DNA of 9,097 nucleotides from Candidatus Odyssella thessalonicensis (GCA_005240015.1 SBBV01000360.1:1-9097), one strand, 5' to 3'; positions 1 through 7,364 are shown, numbered from the stretch's first letter. Notes: generated by a model not told the origin, from the letters alone. Translations and numbers: made by a program.

Positions 1-1
1 C

Positions 2-310
2 CGCGGCATCGACGCGGCGCCGCTCCGTCCCTGGTACTTCCCGACGCCCGAGGAGTACGCCGGCAAGCTCCGCGCGGCCGGCTTCGTCGTGCGCCACATC
101 GAGCTGTTTGCGCGCCCGACGCCGCTGCCGACGCGGCTTGGGGACTGGTTCGACACCTTCGGCGAAGCCTTCCTGGCCGCGGTGCCGCCGGCCGAGCGCG
201 CTGCGGTCAAGGCGGAAGCGGAAGAGGCCGCGGCGCCCGCGCTGCGCCAACCCGATGGCACTTGGGTCGCCGATTACGTGCGTCTGCGCTTCGCGGCAGC
301 GAAAGCCTGA
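2..310 (+). CDS. SAM-dependent methyltransferase, C-terminal fragment
   Basis: The frame is open from the left window edge and stops with TGA at 308-310, giving 102 residues of a protein whose start lies outside the window. It contains PWYFPTPEEYAGKLRAAGF followed by a segment rich in Pro and Arg (ARPTPLPTRLGDWFDTF) and ends with DGTWVADYVRLRFAAAKA. From family knowledge, this is the usual tail of small class I methyltransferases of the methyltransferase-11/trans-aconitate methyltransferase-like group. There, the cap that closes over the acceptor follows the Rossmann core. The SAM-binding glycine motif would lie upstream and is not visible, so substrate cannot be assigned. A GTG at 89 opens a shorter frame, but the homologous-looking sequence extends upstream of it, so it is internal. 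No hairpin terminator is seen downstream. Confidence 0.75.
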   Translation, partial: RGIDAAPLRPWYFPTPEEYAGKLRAAGFVVRHIELFARPTPLPTRLGDWFDTFGEAFLAAVPPAERAAVKAEAEEAAAPALRQPDGTWVADYVRLRFAAAKA

Positions 311-464
311 GGCGCGAACCGCTGTGGAGGCGCGGATTTTTGGGGCGCGGGGGTGCTCTGCCGCGCCACGCCATCGCCTTGATCCTGGCTTAGTTTTCGT
401 CTAGCGGGTCAAGCCAATCGATGGCCCGAATCGACCTTCCCGAACCATCTCGCTCGGCACCGCA
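311..464. other. Intergenic gap before the DUF2155-type gene
   Basis: This 154-base stretch separates the methyltransferase stop from the secreted DUF2155-type gene. I see no tRNA, no strong hairpin with a T-run and no convincing Shine-Dalgarno sequence just before the ATG at 465. Any promoter for that gene should lie here, but none could be identified by eye. Confidence 0.4.
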
Positions 465-1328
465 ATGAAGCCTGGAATTTTCTCCGTGGCCCTCGCCGCG
501 ACGATCGCTCTCGCTCTCGGCGCCACGCCGGCCTGGGCGCAGAGAAAGCCGCCCGAGCCGCCGAAGAGGGAGCAGCCCGTCGCCGCCGAGCCCAAGGTCG
601 AGATCGAGGGGAAGGGTGCCGTGCTGCAGGGGCTCGACAAGGTGACGGCGCGGATCTCGACGCTCGAAGCCGATGTCGGCAAGACCGTGTCGTTCGGCTC
701 GCTGCAGATCACCGTGCGCCGCTGCCAGAGGAGCCGCCCCGACCAGAAGCTCGAGCGCCGTCGCCAGCATGCGGCGATAGGCGCGCCGCGGGACCTCGAT
801 CGCGCCGAACTGCGCCAGATGATCGGTGATGAACTGCGTGTCGAGGAGGCGGTAGCCGCCGGCGACGAGGCGTGCCACGAGGTGCACGAGCGCCACCTTG
901 CTGGCATCGGTGACGCGGCTGAACATGCTCTCGCCGAAGAAGGCGCCGCCGATCGAGACGCCGTAAAGCCCGCCGACGAGCTCTTGCTCGTGCCAGCATT
1001 CGACCGAGTGCGCGAGCCCGCGCTGGAACATCTCGGAATAGGCGTTGACGATCTCGGCGGTGATCCAGGAGTCCTCGCGTCCGGGCGCCGGCTCGGCGCA
1101 GGCATTGATCACGGCGCGGAAGGCGGTGTCGCAGCGCACCTCGAAATCGGCCCGGCGCACGGTGCGGCGCAGACGGCGCGGCACGTGGAAGCTGTCGAGC
1201 GGGATGATGCCGCGCCACTCGGGGTCGACCCAGTAGAGCTTGCGGCCCTGGCGCGAATCGGCCATCGGAAACACGCCGGCCGAATAGGCGCGGAGCAAAA
1301 TCTCGACGCTGAGGCTGCGTTGACTCAT
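390..1328 (-). CDS. aat: Leucyl/phenylalanyl-tRNA-protein transferase with run-on C-terminus
   Basis: Aat moves Leu or Phe from charged tRNA to the N-terminus of proteins bearing N-terminal Arg or Lys. This marks them for ClpS/ClpAP degradation in the cytoplasm (N-degron pathway). The frame starts at ATG 1328 with no obvious Shine-Dalgarno. It shows the family N-terminus ([14 protein letters not shown]), the [19 protein letters not shown] segment, the acetyltransferase-like core [19 protein letters not shown] (active-site Glu near residue 133) and the [11 protein letters not shown] motif (Asp163, Gln165). All catalytic-core residues I can recognise are present. Genuine Aat sequence ends about residue 193-200 (near base 730-750). 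The remaining ~115 residues to the stop at 390 are antisense of the DUF2155-type gene, giving 312 residues where about 200-250 are usual. The enzyme may still be active with this tail if the junction is real. It lies downstream of accC, as commonly seen in this class. Confidence 0.85.
   Translation of the reverse strand: MSQRSLSVEILLRAYSAGVFPMADSRQGRKLYWVDPEWRGIIPLDSFHVPRRLRRTVRRADFEVRCDTAFRAVINACAEPAPGREDSWITAEIVNAYSEMFQRGLAHSVECWHEQELVGGLYGVSIGGAFFGESMFSRVTDASKVALVHLVARLVAGGYRLLDTQFITDHLAQFGAIEVPRRAYRRMLATALELLVGAAPLAAAHGDLQRAERHGLADIGFERRDPRRHLVEPLQHGTLPLDLDLGLGGDGLLPLRRLGRLSLRPGRRGAESESDRRGEGHGENSRLHCGAERDGSGRSIRAIDWLDPLDEN
465..745 (+). pseudogene. Secreted DUF2155-type protein, 3' end lost at junction with aat
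   Basis: The ATG at 465 opens a frame with a clear Sec signal peptide (hydrophobic core about residues 6-20, Ala-x-Ala cleavage near residue 26, APAWAQ-like). A Pro/Lys/Glu-rich linker follows, then [19 protein letters not shown] and [11 protein letters not shown] (about residues 58-87). That is the beginning of the DUF2155 domain found beside aat in many alphaproteobacteria; its function is not established. The rest of the domain, which normally carries the AFLEI-type strand and the conserved Trp- and Cys-containing end, is missing. After roughly residue 87-93 the frame continues to 1367, but that part is only the complement of aat and resembles no protein. The 3' boundary given is therefore the estimated junction, not a stop codon. 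Either a deletion removed both convergent 3' ends, or the contig is misjoined. Confidence 0.6.
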
Positions 1329-1506
1329 TGCGAAAGACAGCTACGCACGAATTCGGGCACCATTTAGGCCCGACGGCGGGGCGGGGCGCAATCCGGTTTC
1401 GGCGCGCCCACTTCATTGGAGACACGCGCCAAACGCATCGCCCCGAAGCGGACCCGTCGCAGGACGCTAGACCGTCAGGCCCGAAGCCGGGCGTCGAGGC
1501 CGACCC
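1329..1506. other. Gap between aat and the hydrolase-like remnant
   Basis: This 178-base stretch has no recognisable domain on either strand. On the minus strand it follows the stop of the hydrolase-like remnant and leads into aat, so it may hold the lost remainder of that gene or the aat promoter. Short open frames crossing it have no detectable family features. No clear -35/-10 pair or terminator was found. Confidence 0.35.
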
Positions 1507-1620
1507 TCATTGGGTGTCTGTATTGGCCCGCTCCTCGCCGAGCCCCGTTTGGAACGCCCTTACGAGCGGCACCAAGACTTGAGCCTCCATCTTGATCTGC
1601 TCGATCAGCGGAACATCCAT
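1507..1620 (-). pseudogene. N-terminal remnant of an L-2-amino-thiazoline-4-carboxylate hydrolase-like protein
   Basis: This 37-residue frame starts at ATG 1620 and ends at TGA 1507-1509. It is preceded by GGAAG about 8 bases upstream. Its sequence, MDVPLIEQIKMEAQ then VLVPLVRAFQTGLGEERAN, matches from memory the amphipathic N-terminal helix of proteins annotated as L-2-amino-thiazoline-4-carboxylic acid hydrolases. In these the helix usually continues as ERANALVRKAL and the protein runs beyond 150 residues. Here the match ends after ERAN (about base 1522) and a stop follows four residues later. It looks like a gene whose body has been lost, by deletion or by contig misassembly. It sits in the accC-aat gap on the same strand. 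As a free 37-residue peptide it has no obvious function. The family assignment is tentative. Confidence 0.45.
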
Positions 1621-1653
1621 GGATTGCTTCCCATGGGGTCGGCCTCGGTGCCG

Positions 1654-2997
<1,344 letters not shown>

Positions 2998-3003
2998 CGG
3001 CGG

Positions 3004-3008
3004 CCCCT
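3004..3008 (-). promoter_or_regulatory. Shine-Dalgarno of accC deciding a GTG start
   Basis: Read on the minus strand, AGGGG lies six bases before the GTG at 2997. Together with the conserved MFDKVLIANRG start, this fixes GTG as the initiation codon of accC. It also places the ribosome site only about 16 bases downstream of the nearest REP-like palindrome. Confidence 0.6.
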
Positions 3009-3024
3009 AGTCGGCGCCCCGCGT

Positions 3025-3112
3025 GCAAAAAGGGGTCAGACCCCTTTTCCGCCCGCGCGGGCCGGCCGAGGATTCGACGGAGACGGTGAAAAGGGGTCTG
3101 ACCCCTTTTTGC
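3025..3112. repeat. Paired REP-like palindromes (BIME-like) between accB and accC
   Basis: Two 21-base palindromes occur at 3028-3048 and 3089-3109. Each consists of the arm AAAAGGGGTC, one central base, and GACCCCTTTT. The central base is A in the first and T in the second, so the copies are inverted relative to each other. The outer arms extend to 24 matching bases (3025-3048 against 3089-3112). The 40 bases between them are GC-rich and contain CCGCGCGGG-like self-complementary sequence. From general knowledge, this AAAAGGGGTC/GACCCC motif recurs as a dispersed repeat in many environmental proteobacterial genomes and resembles REP elements mobilised by TnpA-REP (RAYT) proteins. No such gene is in this window. 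On RNA it could form either two small hairpins or one long one in the accB-accC transcript. Confidence 0.85.
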
Positions 3113-3141
3113 GCATGCGTCATCGCTTGGGGCCGCTGGTC

Positions 3142-3630
3142 CTATTCGATGATCATCAGGATGTCGCCGTACTCGACCGGCTGCTGGTTCTCGATCATCA
3201 CCGCCTTCACCACGCCGGCGCGCGGCGACTTGATCTCGTTGAAGGTCTTCATCGCCTCGACCAGCATCAGGGTCTGGCCCTCCTTCACCCGGTCGCCGAC
3301 CGAGACGAAGGCGGGGGCGCCCGGCTCCGGCGCCAGATAGGCGGTGCCCACCATCGGCGACTTGACCGCGCCGGGATGGGTGGCGTCGTAGGCCTTTTCG
3401 GTGAGCGCCGGCACGGCCACGGGGGTGCTGACCGGCGGTCCCGCCGCGCTCGTGCCCGGGGTGGGCGCCGGCGCCGCCTCGTTGATCACGGTCTGCTGGC
3501 GCGAGACGCGGATGCGGAAAGCGCCGGTGGCATATTCGATCTCGGTGAGCCCGGTTTCCTCGAGCAGCTGCGCGAGCTGGCGTACCGCGTCGGCGTTGAT
3601 GTTCTTCGGCATGAGCAGTCGCGGGGGCAT
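3142..3630 (-). CDS. accB: Biotin carboxyl carrier protein of acetyl-CoA carboxylase
   Basis: AccB carries the biotin that AccC carboxylates and the carboxyltransferase (AccA/AccD, not here) discharges onto acetyl-CoA. The 162-residue protein has the standard three parts. The N-terminal helical region (INADAVRQLAQLLEETGLTEIE, about residues 11-32) docks on AccC. A Pro/Ala-rich linker spans about residues 52-78. The biotinyl domain begins at VKSPMVGTAYLAPEPG and has the biotinylation motif EAMKTF with Lys128. Two starts are possible. ATG 3630 directly abuts the aroQ stop and has AAGG upstream inside aroQ. ATG 3612 would give the more typical N-terminus MPKNINADAV but has no Shine-Dalgarno. I chose 3630, with the shorter form as alternative. 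Zero-base spacing to aroQ implies translational coupling. Confidence 0.95.
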   Translation of the reverse strand: MPPRLLMPKNINADAVRQLAQLLEETGLTEIEYATGAFRIRVSRQQTVINEAAPAPTPGTSAAGPPVSTPVAVPALTEKAYDATHPGAVKSPMVGTAYLAPEPGAPAFVSVGDRVKEGQTLMLVEAMKTFNEIKSPRAGVVKAVMIENQQPVEYGDILMIIE

Positions 3631-4095
3631 CTAGCGCGCCTTGCGGCGGCCGCCGCGGAGCTGGTCAGCCAGCGCCTCGAGCGCCAGCGCATAGCCGAGC
3701 GGGCCCAGGCCTACAATAACGCCGATGGCGGCCGGCGACACATAGGAGTGGTGGCGGAAGCTCTCCCGCCGGAAAACGTTCGAGATGTGGACTTCGATCA
3801 CCGGCTTCTCCGCCGTTAACAAAGCGTCAAGGATGGCAACGGAGGTGTGGGTATAGGCGCCGGCGTTGATCACGATGCCCGCGGCCGCCTTCCGCGCCTC
3901 CTGGACCCAGCCGACCAGCTCGCCTTCGAGGTTGGATTGGCGGAAATCGACCGCCAGCCCCAGCGCCTCGGCCCGCGTCCTGCACAGTTTCTCGACATCG
4001 GCCAGGGTGGCGCGGCCGTAAACCTTCGGCTGGCGCTGCCCGAGCATGTTGAGATTGGGCCCGTTGAGCACGAAAACGAGCGGCGGCTTGGCCAC
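3631..4095 (-). CDS. aroQ: Type II 3-dehydroquinate dehydratase
   Basis: AroQ removes water from 3-dehydroquinate to give 3-dehydroshikimate in the shikimate route to aromatic amino acids. It forms a cytoplasmic dodecamer. The 154-residue protein has normal length and the full set of motifs. These are [18 protein letters not shown], with the lid Arg21 and the base Tyr26; [27 protein letters not shown], with Asn78; and [21 protein letters not shown], with His103 and Arg114. Position 22 is Gln where many members have Glu (REPxxYG); I do not read this as inactivating. ATG 4095 gives the expected N-terminus. It is the first gene of the minus-strand aroQ-accB-accC run, and its stop touches the accB start codon. 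It stands alone from other shikimate genes, a common alphaproteobacterial arrangement. Confidence 0.96.
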   Translation of the reverse strand: MAKPPLVFVLNGPNLNMLGQRQPKVYGRATLADVEKLCRTRAEALGLAVDFRQSNLEGELVGWVQEARKAAAGIVINAGAYTHTSVAILDALLTAEKPVIEVHISNVFRRESFRHHSYVSPAAIGVIVGLGPLGYALALEALADQLRGGRRKAR

Positions 4096-4127
4096 GTGGG
4101 CTCCCGAATTTCAAGAGGTCGCAAGGC

Positions 4128-4157
4128 GTTATAGCAAGCCGCTCACACCCCCGCAAA
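4128..4157 (-). promoter_or_regulatory. Candidate sigma-70-type promoter for aroQ-accB-accC
   Basis: On the minus strand, TATAAC (4128-4133) sits 18 bases downstream of TTTGCG (4152-4157), about 32 bases before the aroQ ATG. The -10 is close to consensus and the -35 is weak. This is a visual match only, in a GC-rich gap where TATAAC stands out. The 227-base divergent gap 4096-4322 should also hold the plus-strand pilus gene promoter. I could not identify that one. Confidence 0.35.
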
Positions 4158-4322
4158 GCGCGCCGGCCGGCCCGCCTGGGCGCCGCGCTGGGCCTCTCAC
4201 CCCTGCGGCGGTTCGGATTGCGGCATTAACCATATCGCGGAACATGTCGTTAAGCCGCTTCGCTTAGTTTGCCCGAGAAAGCGGCCAAAAGGCGATGCCA
4301 GGGCCGCCGCCGGGCAGGGTGC

Positions 4323-4943
4323 ATGACGGCTCTCACGGTTAACGCAACAGGCACGCGGCCATCGCGGAACGCGCGGCGATTCGCCAGGCGCTTCCGGCGG
4401 CTCGTCCGCGGCCGGCGCGGCGTTACCGCGGTCGAGTTCGCGCTGATCGCGCCCGTCTGCTTCACGCTCGTCTGCGTGTTCATCGACCTCTCGATGATCA
4501 TGTTCATCACCAACGTGATGGAAGGTGGCCTGCGCGAGGCGAGCCGCTATGCGATCACCGGCTACACCGAAACGGGCAAGACGCGCGAGCAGAAGATCGC
4601 CGAGATCGTGAAAGAGCACAGCTACAACCTGATCAAGCCCGAAGACATCACGATCACCTACAAGGTGTATTCGAGCTTCGACAAGGTGGGACAGCCCGAA
4701 CCCTTCGTCGATAAGAATTCGAACGGCAAATACGACGGCGGCGAACCGTTCACCGATGTCAACAAGAACGGCCAATGGGACGCCGACCAAGGCGCCGCCG
4801 GCGTGGGCGGCCCGGGCGACATCGTCGCCTACACCGTCGAATACAAGTGGATCCTCTGGACGCCGCTCGCCAGCGAGATCTGGGGCAATGGCGGCACGAT
4901 CACGCTGAACGCCACCATCGCCGTGCGCAACGAGCCCTACTGA
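4323..4943 (+). CDS. TadE-like pilus assembly protein with Asp/Asn-rich calcium-loop-like insert
   Basis: TadE/TadF proteins are membrane-anchored pseudopilin-like parts of the Flp/Tad pilus machine. This 206-residue protein has a basic N-terminus, then RRGVTAVEFALIAP. Gly33 followed by Glu38 fits the prepilin-peptidase pattern (G then E at +5). One membrane helix covers about residues 41-62. The periplasmic part is unusual. Residues 130-155 contain two short units, DKNSNGKYDGGEPF and DVNKNGQWDAD, with Asp/Asn spacing like EF-hand or dockerin calcium loops. The C-terminus (GTITLNATIAVRNEPY) is the typical strand-rich TadE end. ATG 4323 is preferred. A TTG at 4269 would add 18 residues with no support, and the Shine-Dalgarno before 4323 is weak (AGGG). 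The next gene begins 16 bases after the stop, so the two are probably co-transcribed. Confidence 0.85.
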   Translation: MTALTVNATGTRPSRNARRFARRFRRLVRGRRGVTAVEFALIAPVCFTLVCVFIDLSMIMFITNVMEGGLREASRYAITGYTETGKTREQKIAEIVKEHSYNLIKPEDITITYKVYSSFDKVGQPEPFVDKNSNGKYDGGEPFTDVNKNGQWDADQGAAGVGGPGDIVAYTVEYKWILWTPLASEIWGNGGTITLNATIAVRNEPY

Positions 4944-4959
4944 GCGGGTCGAGGCAGCC

Positions 4960-5526
4960 ATGCGCATACCGTTCCTCGCGAGATTGCGCCGCTTCGGCCG
5001 TGATCAGCGCGGCATCGCCGCCGTCGAGTTCGCGGTGCTCGCTTCGGCGCTCACGATCGCGCTGCTGGGCGGCACCGAGCTGTCCCGCTACACGCTGATG
5101 CACCAGAAGATGGATCGCGTGTCGGCCTCGGTCAGCAACATGGTGGCGCAGTCGAGCACCATGAAGTCGACCGACTTCGACAACATGTGGGCGGCGGCCA
5201 AGCAGATGGCGCGGCCGTTCGAGATCGACGGCGTCAAGGGCAAGGTCATCATCTCGTTCATCGTCGCCGAGAGCGACACGAGCTACCGCATCACGTGGCA
5301 ACGGACCGGGGTTGGCACGATCAGCAACGGCAGCCAGATCGGCAGCGAAGGCGGCCTCGCCAGCATGCCGCCCGGCGTCACGATGAAGCAGGGTGACACC
5401 ATCGTCGCGGTCGAGGTCTACGCCCTCTACGAGGCGTTCGTCTTCCCTGAGCTGATCGGGACCTCGATCGTCTACCATCGCTCGTTCGACCAACCGCGCC
5501 TTACCGACCTCATCACAGTCGAATAG
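4960..5526 (+). CDS. TadE/TadF-like pilus assembly protein
   Basis: This 188-residue protein starts at ATG 4960 with GAGG at 4951-4954, five bases upstream. After a basic N-terminus it has DQRGIAAVEFAVLASALTI. Gly18 and Glu23 match the prepilin-peptidase-type site of TadE/TadF, and a single membrane helix follows at about residues 25-40. The rest (residues 45-188) would face the periplasm. It contains a segment, TLMHQKMDRVSASVSNMVAQ, common in TadF-like members, then a strand-rich region ending VVYHRSF-like (IVYHRSFDQPRLTDLITVE). It follows the TadE-like gene by 16 bases, so the two probably form one transcript and act as partners in the same pilus complex. In related clusters a TadG-like gene often follows. 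Here an inverted repeat follows and the TadG-like genes are on the opposite strand. TadE and TadF cannot be told apart with certainty by eye. Confidence 0.82.
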   Translation: MRIPFLARLRRFGRDQRGIAAVEFAVLASALTIALLGGTELSRYTLMHQKMDRVSASVSNMVAQSSTMKSTDFDNMWAAAKQMARPFEIDGVKGKVIISFIVAESDTSYRITWQRTGVGTISNGSQIGSEGGLASMPPGVTMKQGDTIVAVEVYALYEAFVFPELIGTSIVYHRSFDQPRLTDLITVE

Positions 5527-5585
5527 CGGACGACCCGGCTGCGTGGGGCCACTCCGCCGGGCACGCACGTCGGCGGAAGCGTGGC

Positions 5586-5696
5586 TTTCACCACAGAGGC
5601 ACAGAGACACAAGAGACACAGAGACACAGAGAAAAAGGATGCGCGCCTTTGGCGCGCGAATCACTTTCTCGGTGTCTCTGTGCCTCTGCGGTGAAA
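5586..5696. repeat. Large imperfect inverted repeat with purine-rich tandem units and inner hairpin
   Basis: The left arm begins TTTCACCACAGAGGCACAG (from 5586) and its complement ends at 5696. Twenty-four of the first 25 bases pair, with one A/G mismatch. The left arm also carries an extra 16-base repeat of the AGAGACACAG unit (about 5611-5626), so it is longer than the right arm (5665-5696). In the centre, GCGCGCC (5641-5647) and GGCGCGC (5651-5657) form a perfect 7-base hairpin with a TTT loop. It lies in the gap between two convergent genes, the TadF-like gene (+) and the DUF1194 gene (-), where it could act as a two-way terminator. From memory, CACAGAGACACAGAG-type arms recur as dispersed repeats in assorted environmental genomes. 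No transposase gene accompanies it. The flanks 5527-5585 and 5697-5760 hold nothing recognisable. Confidence 0.85.
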
Positions 5697-5760
5697 TCCC
5701 CCTTTGCGCGACCGGGGCATGTCGCTTGCTCACCCGGACGAGCCGGCCCGCGCCGCGCGT

Positions 5761-6510
5761 TCAGTCGCCCACCGCCAACTGCAGCTTCTTGGCCACCGCG
5801 AGCGCGGGGTCGCCGCCGGCCGCGATCTCGCGCACGAGCTTGTTGCGGATCGCGCTGGCGAACGACTCGAAGCCCTCGGCCACGATGAAGAACGAGCCGG
5901 GGCCGCCGATGACCTTGTCGCGGTAGTAGAGGTCGAGATCGCGCTCGGCAGGCCGGCCCCAGCGCGAGGGACGATCGTTGATGATCGGCAGGCCGTTGAT
6001 CACCACGCCCTTGGCGAGCGCCTCGGCGCGCGCGTCTTCGAGCGGCCTTCCGTTGTTGTTGCGGCCATCGCCCGAGATGTCGATGACGCGCCGCGTGCCC
6101 TTGTACGGGCTGACGGCGAAGCGCTGCATTGCGAAATCGACCGCCGCGCTGATCGACGTCCAGCGCTCGGTCGAGATCGGCGCGGCCGCCAGCTTCTTGA
6201 CGAAGGCCTCGGCGCTGGCACGGTCCGAGATCACCGTCCAGTCGACGACCAGCTTGAGGTGCTGGGTGCTCGCCCACTCGAAATAGGTGATCGCGACTTT
6301 CTTGCGCTCGCCGCTCGAAATCGCCCGCAGCACCAGGGGATCGACCAGCGCCTTCACATATCCGTCGCGCTGGAGCGCGGCTTCCTCGGGATCGATGCTG
6401 CCCGAGACGTCGACGGCCAGAGCCAGTTCGAGATCGACGCGCTCGGGCGCATCGGCGCGCGCCGGCGTCGCGAGGGCTAGCAGCAAGAACGCAATGAGGC
6501 GAAGCGACAT
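5761..6510 (-). CDS. Secreted DUF1194 (von Willebrand A-like) protein
   Basis: The 249-residue protein starts at ATG 6510 with a short Sec signal peptide (MSLRLIAFLLLALATPARA, cleavage near residue 19-20). The mature part opens with DLELALAVDVSGSID, a DxSxS metal-ion-dependent adhesion-site motif. It later has RRVIDISGDGRNNNG (about residues 141-155), a Thr/Asp-bearing loop equivalent to the second metal-binding loop of vWA domains. The region PINDRPSRWGRP and the end (FESFASAIRNKLVREIA) fit the DUF1194 family. The biochemical role of that family is not known; a calcium- or magnesium-dependent protein-binding role in the periplasm or at the surface is inferred. It is downstream of the shortened TadG-like gene, separated by a hairpin terminator, so it probably has its own promoter in 6511-6644. 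The Shine-Dalgarno is weak. The gene looks intact. Confidence 0.85.
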   Translation of the reverse strand: MSLRLIAFLLLALATPARADAPERVDLELALAVDVSGSIDPEEAALQRDGYVKALVDPLVLRAISSGERKKVAITYFEWASTQHLKLVVDWTVISDRASAEAFVKKLAAAPISTERWTSISAAVDFAMQRFAVSPYKGTRRVIDISGDGRNNNGRPLEDARAEALAKGVVINGLPIINDRPSRWGRPAERDLDLYYRDKVIGGPGSFFIVAEGFESFASAIRNKLVREIAAGGDPALAVAKKLQLAVGD

Positions 6511-6644
6511 ATTCGTGCCTGCGCGCGAAACGGGTGCACCGCGGATCTTGCCTGGAACCTTGCGGGAACCGGGGGCGGATATGCAAGCACTTCGTCGCTG
6601 CGGGGCGGCCTGCGGCGCATGACCCGTGCCGCGGCGGAGAAAGA

Positions 6645-6678
6645 GAAGCCGCTCCGGAGGCGGGTCCGGAGCGGCTTC
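6645..6678 (-). terminator. Strong hairpin downstream of the shortened TadG-like gene
   Basis: GAAGCCGCTCCGG (6645-6657) pairs perfectly with CCGGAGCGGCTTC (6666-6678) around an 8-base loop. It lies 22 bases beyond the stop of the minus-strand TadG-like gene. Read on that strand, the stem is followed by TCTTTCTCC, a moderate pyrimidine run rather than a clean U-tract. An intrinsic terminator closing the minus-strand pilus cluster is the likely role. The remainder of the 6511-6700 gap shows no gene. Confidence 0.75.
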
Positions 6679-6700
6679 GTTGCGAGGGTCCCTGGCGCGC

Positions 6701-7353
6701 CTATTTCGACACGCGCAGCTTCAAAAGGTGGTTGCCGATCTCCTTGAACACCATCTGCAGCGCCGGCGCGTCCGGCGCATATTGGTAGTAGGGCGAGGAC
6801 GGGCCACTGGCGATCGACTTCTTCAGCGCTTCCTGCGGGCCATCGCCGAGCAAGCGCCAGCCCCAGACCAGGCCGACGGCCAGATTGGTGTTGTTGCTCG
6901 GATTGATGACCTGGTCGATCGCGGTCTTCACCTGCGCCTTGACGTTGGTAAGGCGCCGCGTGCCCTGGCTTGGGCACTGATAGGTCGATGGCGCCGGCTG
7001 CCACGCCATCCACTGCTTTCCGTTGATGCTGCCGGTGTTGAGATAGACGTCGCCGTCGTTCTCGGTCGAATGCGGCGTGTAACGCGCCATCACGCAGCCC
7101 TTCCACGTCGAGGGCGGCAGCGTCATCAGCGGTACCGGCACGCCTTGCGCGAAGTAGACGGTGTTGAACGTCGGCACCGGCGGGAACGGCGCGCCGTAAT
7201 ACGTGCCGTCCGACTTGCGGTAGGGGTTGTTGGAGGTCGGCACCAGCTGCAAGGTCGTGGTCGCGGGGTTGTAGGTCGTGCCGATCGGTAGGATACGCGC
7301 CATCCCCCGGCGCCCGCTTCAAGCAAACGCTGTCCAAATCCCTTGCGCGCCAT
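6701..7353 (-). pseudogene. TadG-like vWA pilus protein, shortened by apparent internal deletions
   Basis: A convincing start lies at ATG 7353 (MARKGFGQRLLEA, with GGAGG six bases upstream at 7360-7364), the way TadG-like proteins begin. The frame then changes near 7310-7320. The body, 200 residues from ATG 7303 to the stop at 6701, is in another frame, with a TGA at 7319-7321 just upstream. That body has WKGCVMARY (about residues 67-75), the Cys-Pro segment near 110, and LTNVKAQVKTAIDQVI then NTNLAVGLVWGWRLL (139-152), all typical of the second half of TadG-like vWA proteins. It ends YAPDAPALQMVFKEIG and LLKLRVSK, the usual TadG C-terminus. Missing are the membrane anchor, the DxTGSM metal site, and, after about residue 157, the stretch normally holding LMTDG and about 80-100 residues. 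A read from 7303 alone would lack a membrane anchor. Real decay and collapsed assembly are both possible. Confidence 0.6.
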
Positions 7354-7359
7354 GGCCTT

Positions 7360-7364
7360 CCTCC
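7360..7364 (-). promoter_or_regulatory. Shine-Dalgarno before ATG 7353 of the TadG-like gene
   Basis: GGAGG on the minus strand stands six bases before ATG 7353. It marks this as the original start of the TadG-like gene. ATG 7303, which opens the conserved body, has only a G-run in front of it and a stop codon 18 bases upstream in frame. The rest of the gap up to 7498 shows no gene. Confidence 0.6.

Noticed and set aside
746..1367. Continuation of the DUF2155-type frame to 1367
   Set aside because: The residues are antisense of aat and show no family features, so I ended the feature at the estimated junction.
4214..4255. CtrA-type site (TTAA-N7-TTAA) upstream of the plus-strand pilus genes
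   Set aside because: Two TTAA words occur (in ATTAACC and GTTAAGC), but they are 20 bases apart rather than 7, so this does not fit the motif.
5590..5634. CRISPR-like short tandem repeats
   Set aside because: The units are about 8-16 bases, contiguous, and have no spacers. They are part of the larger inverted repeat.
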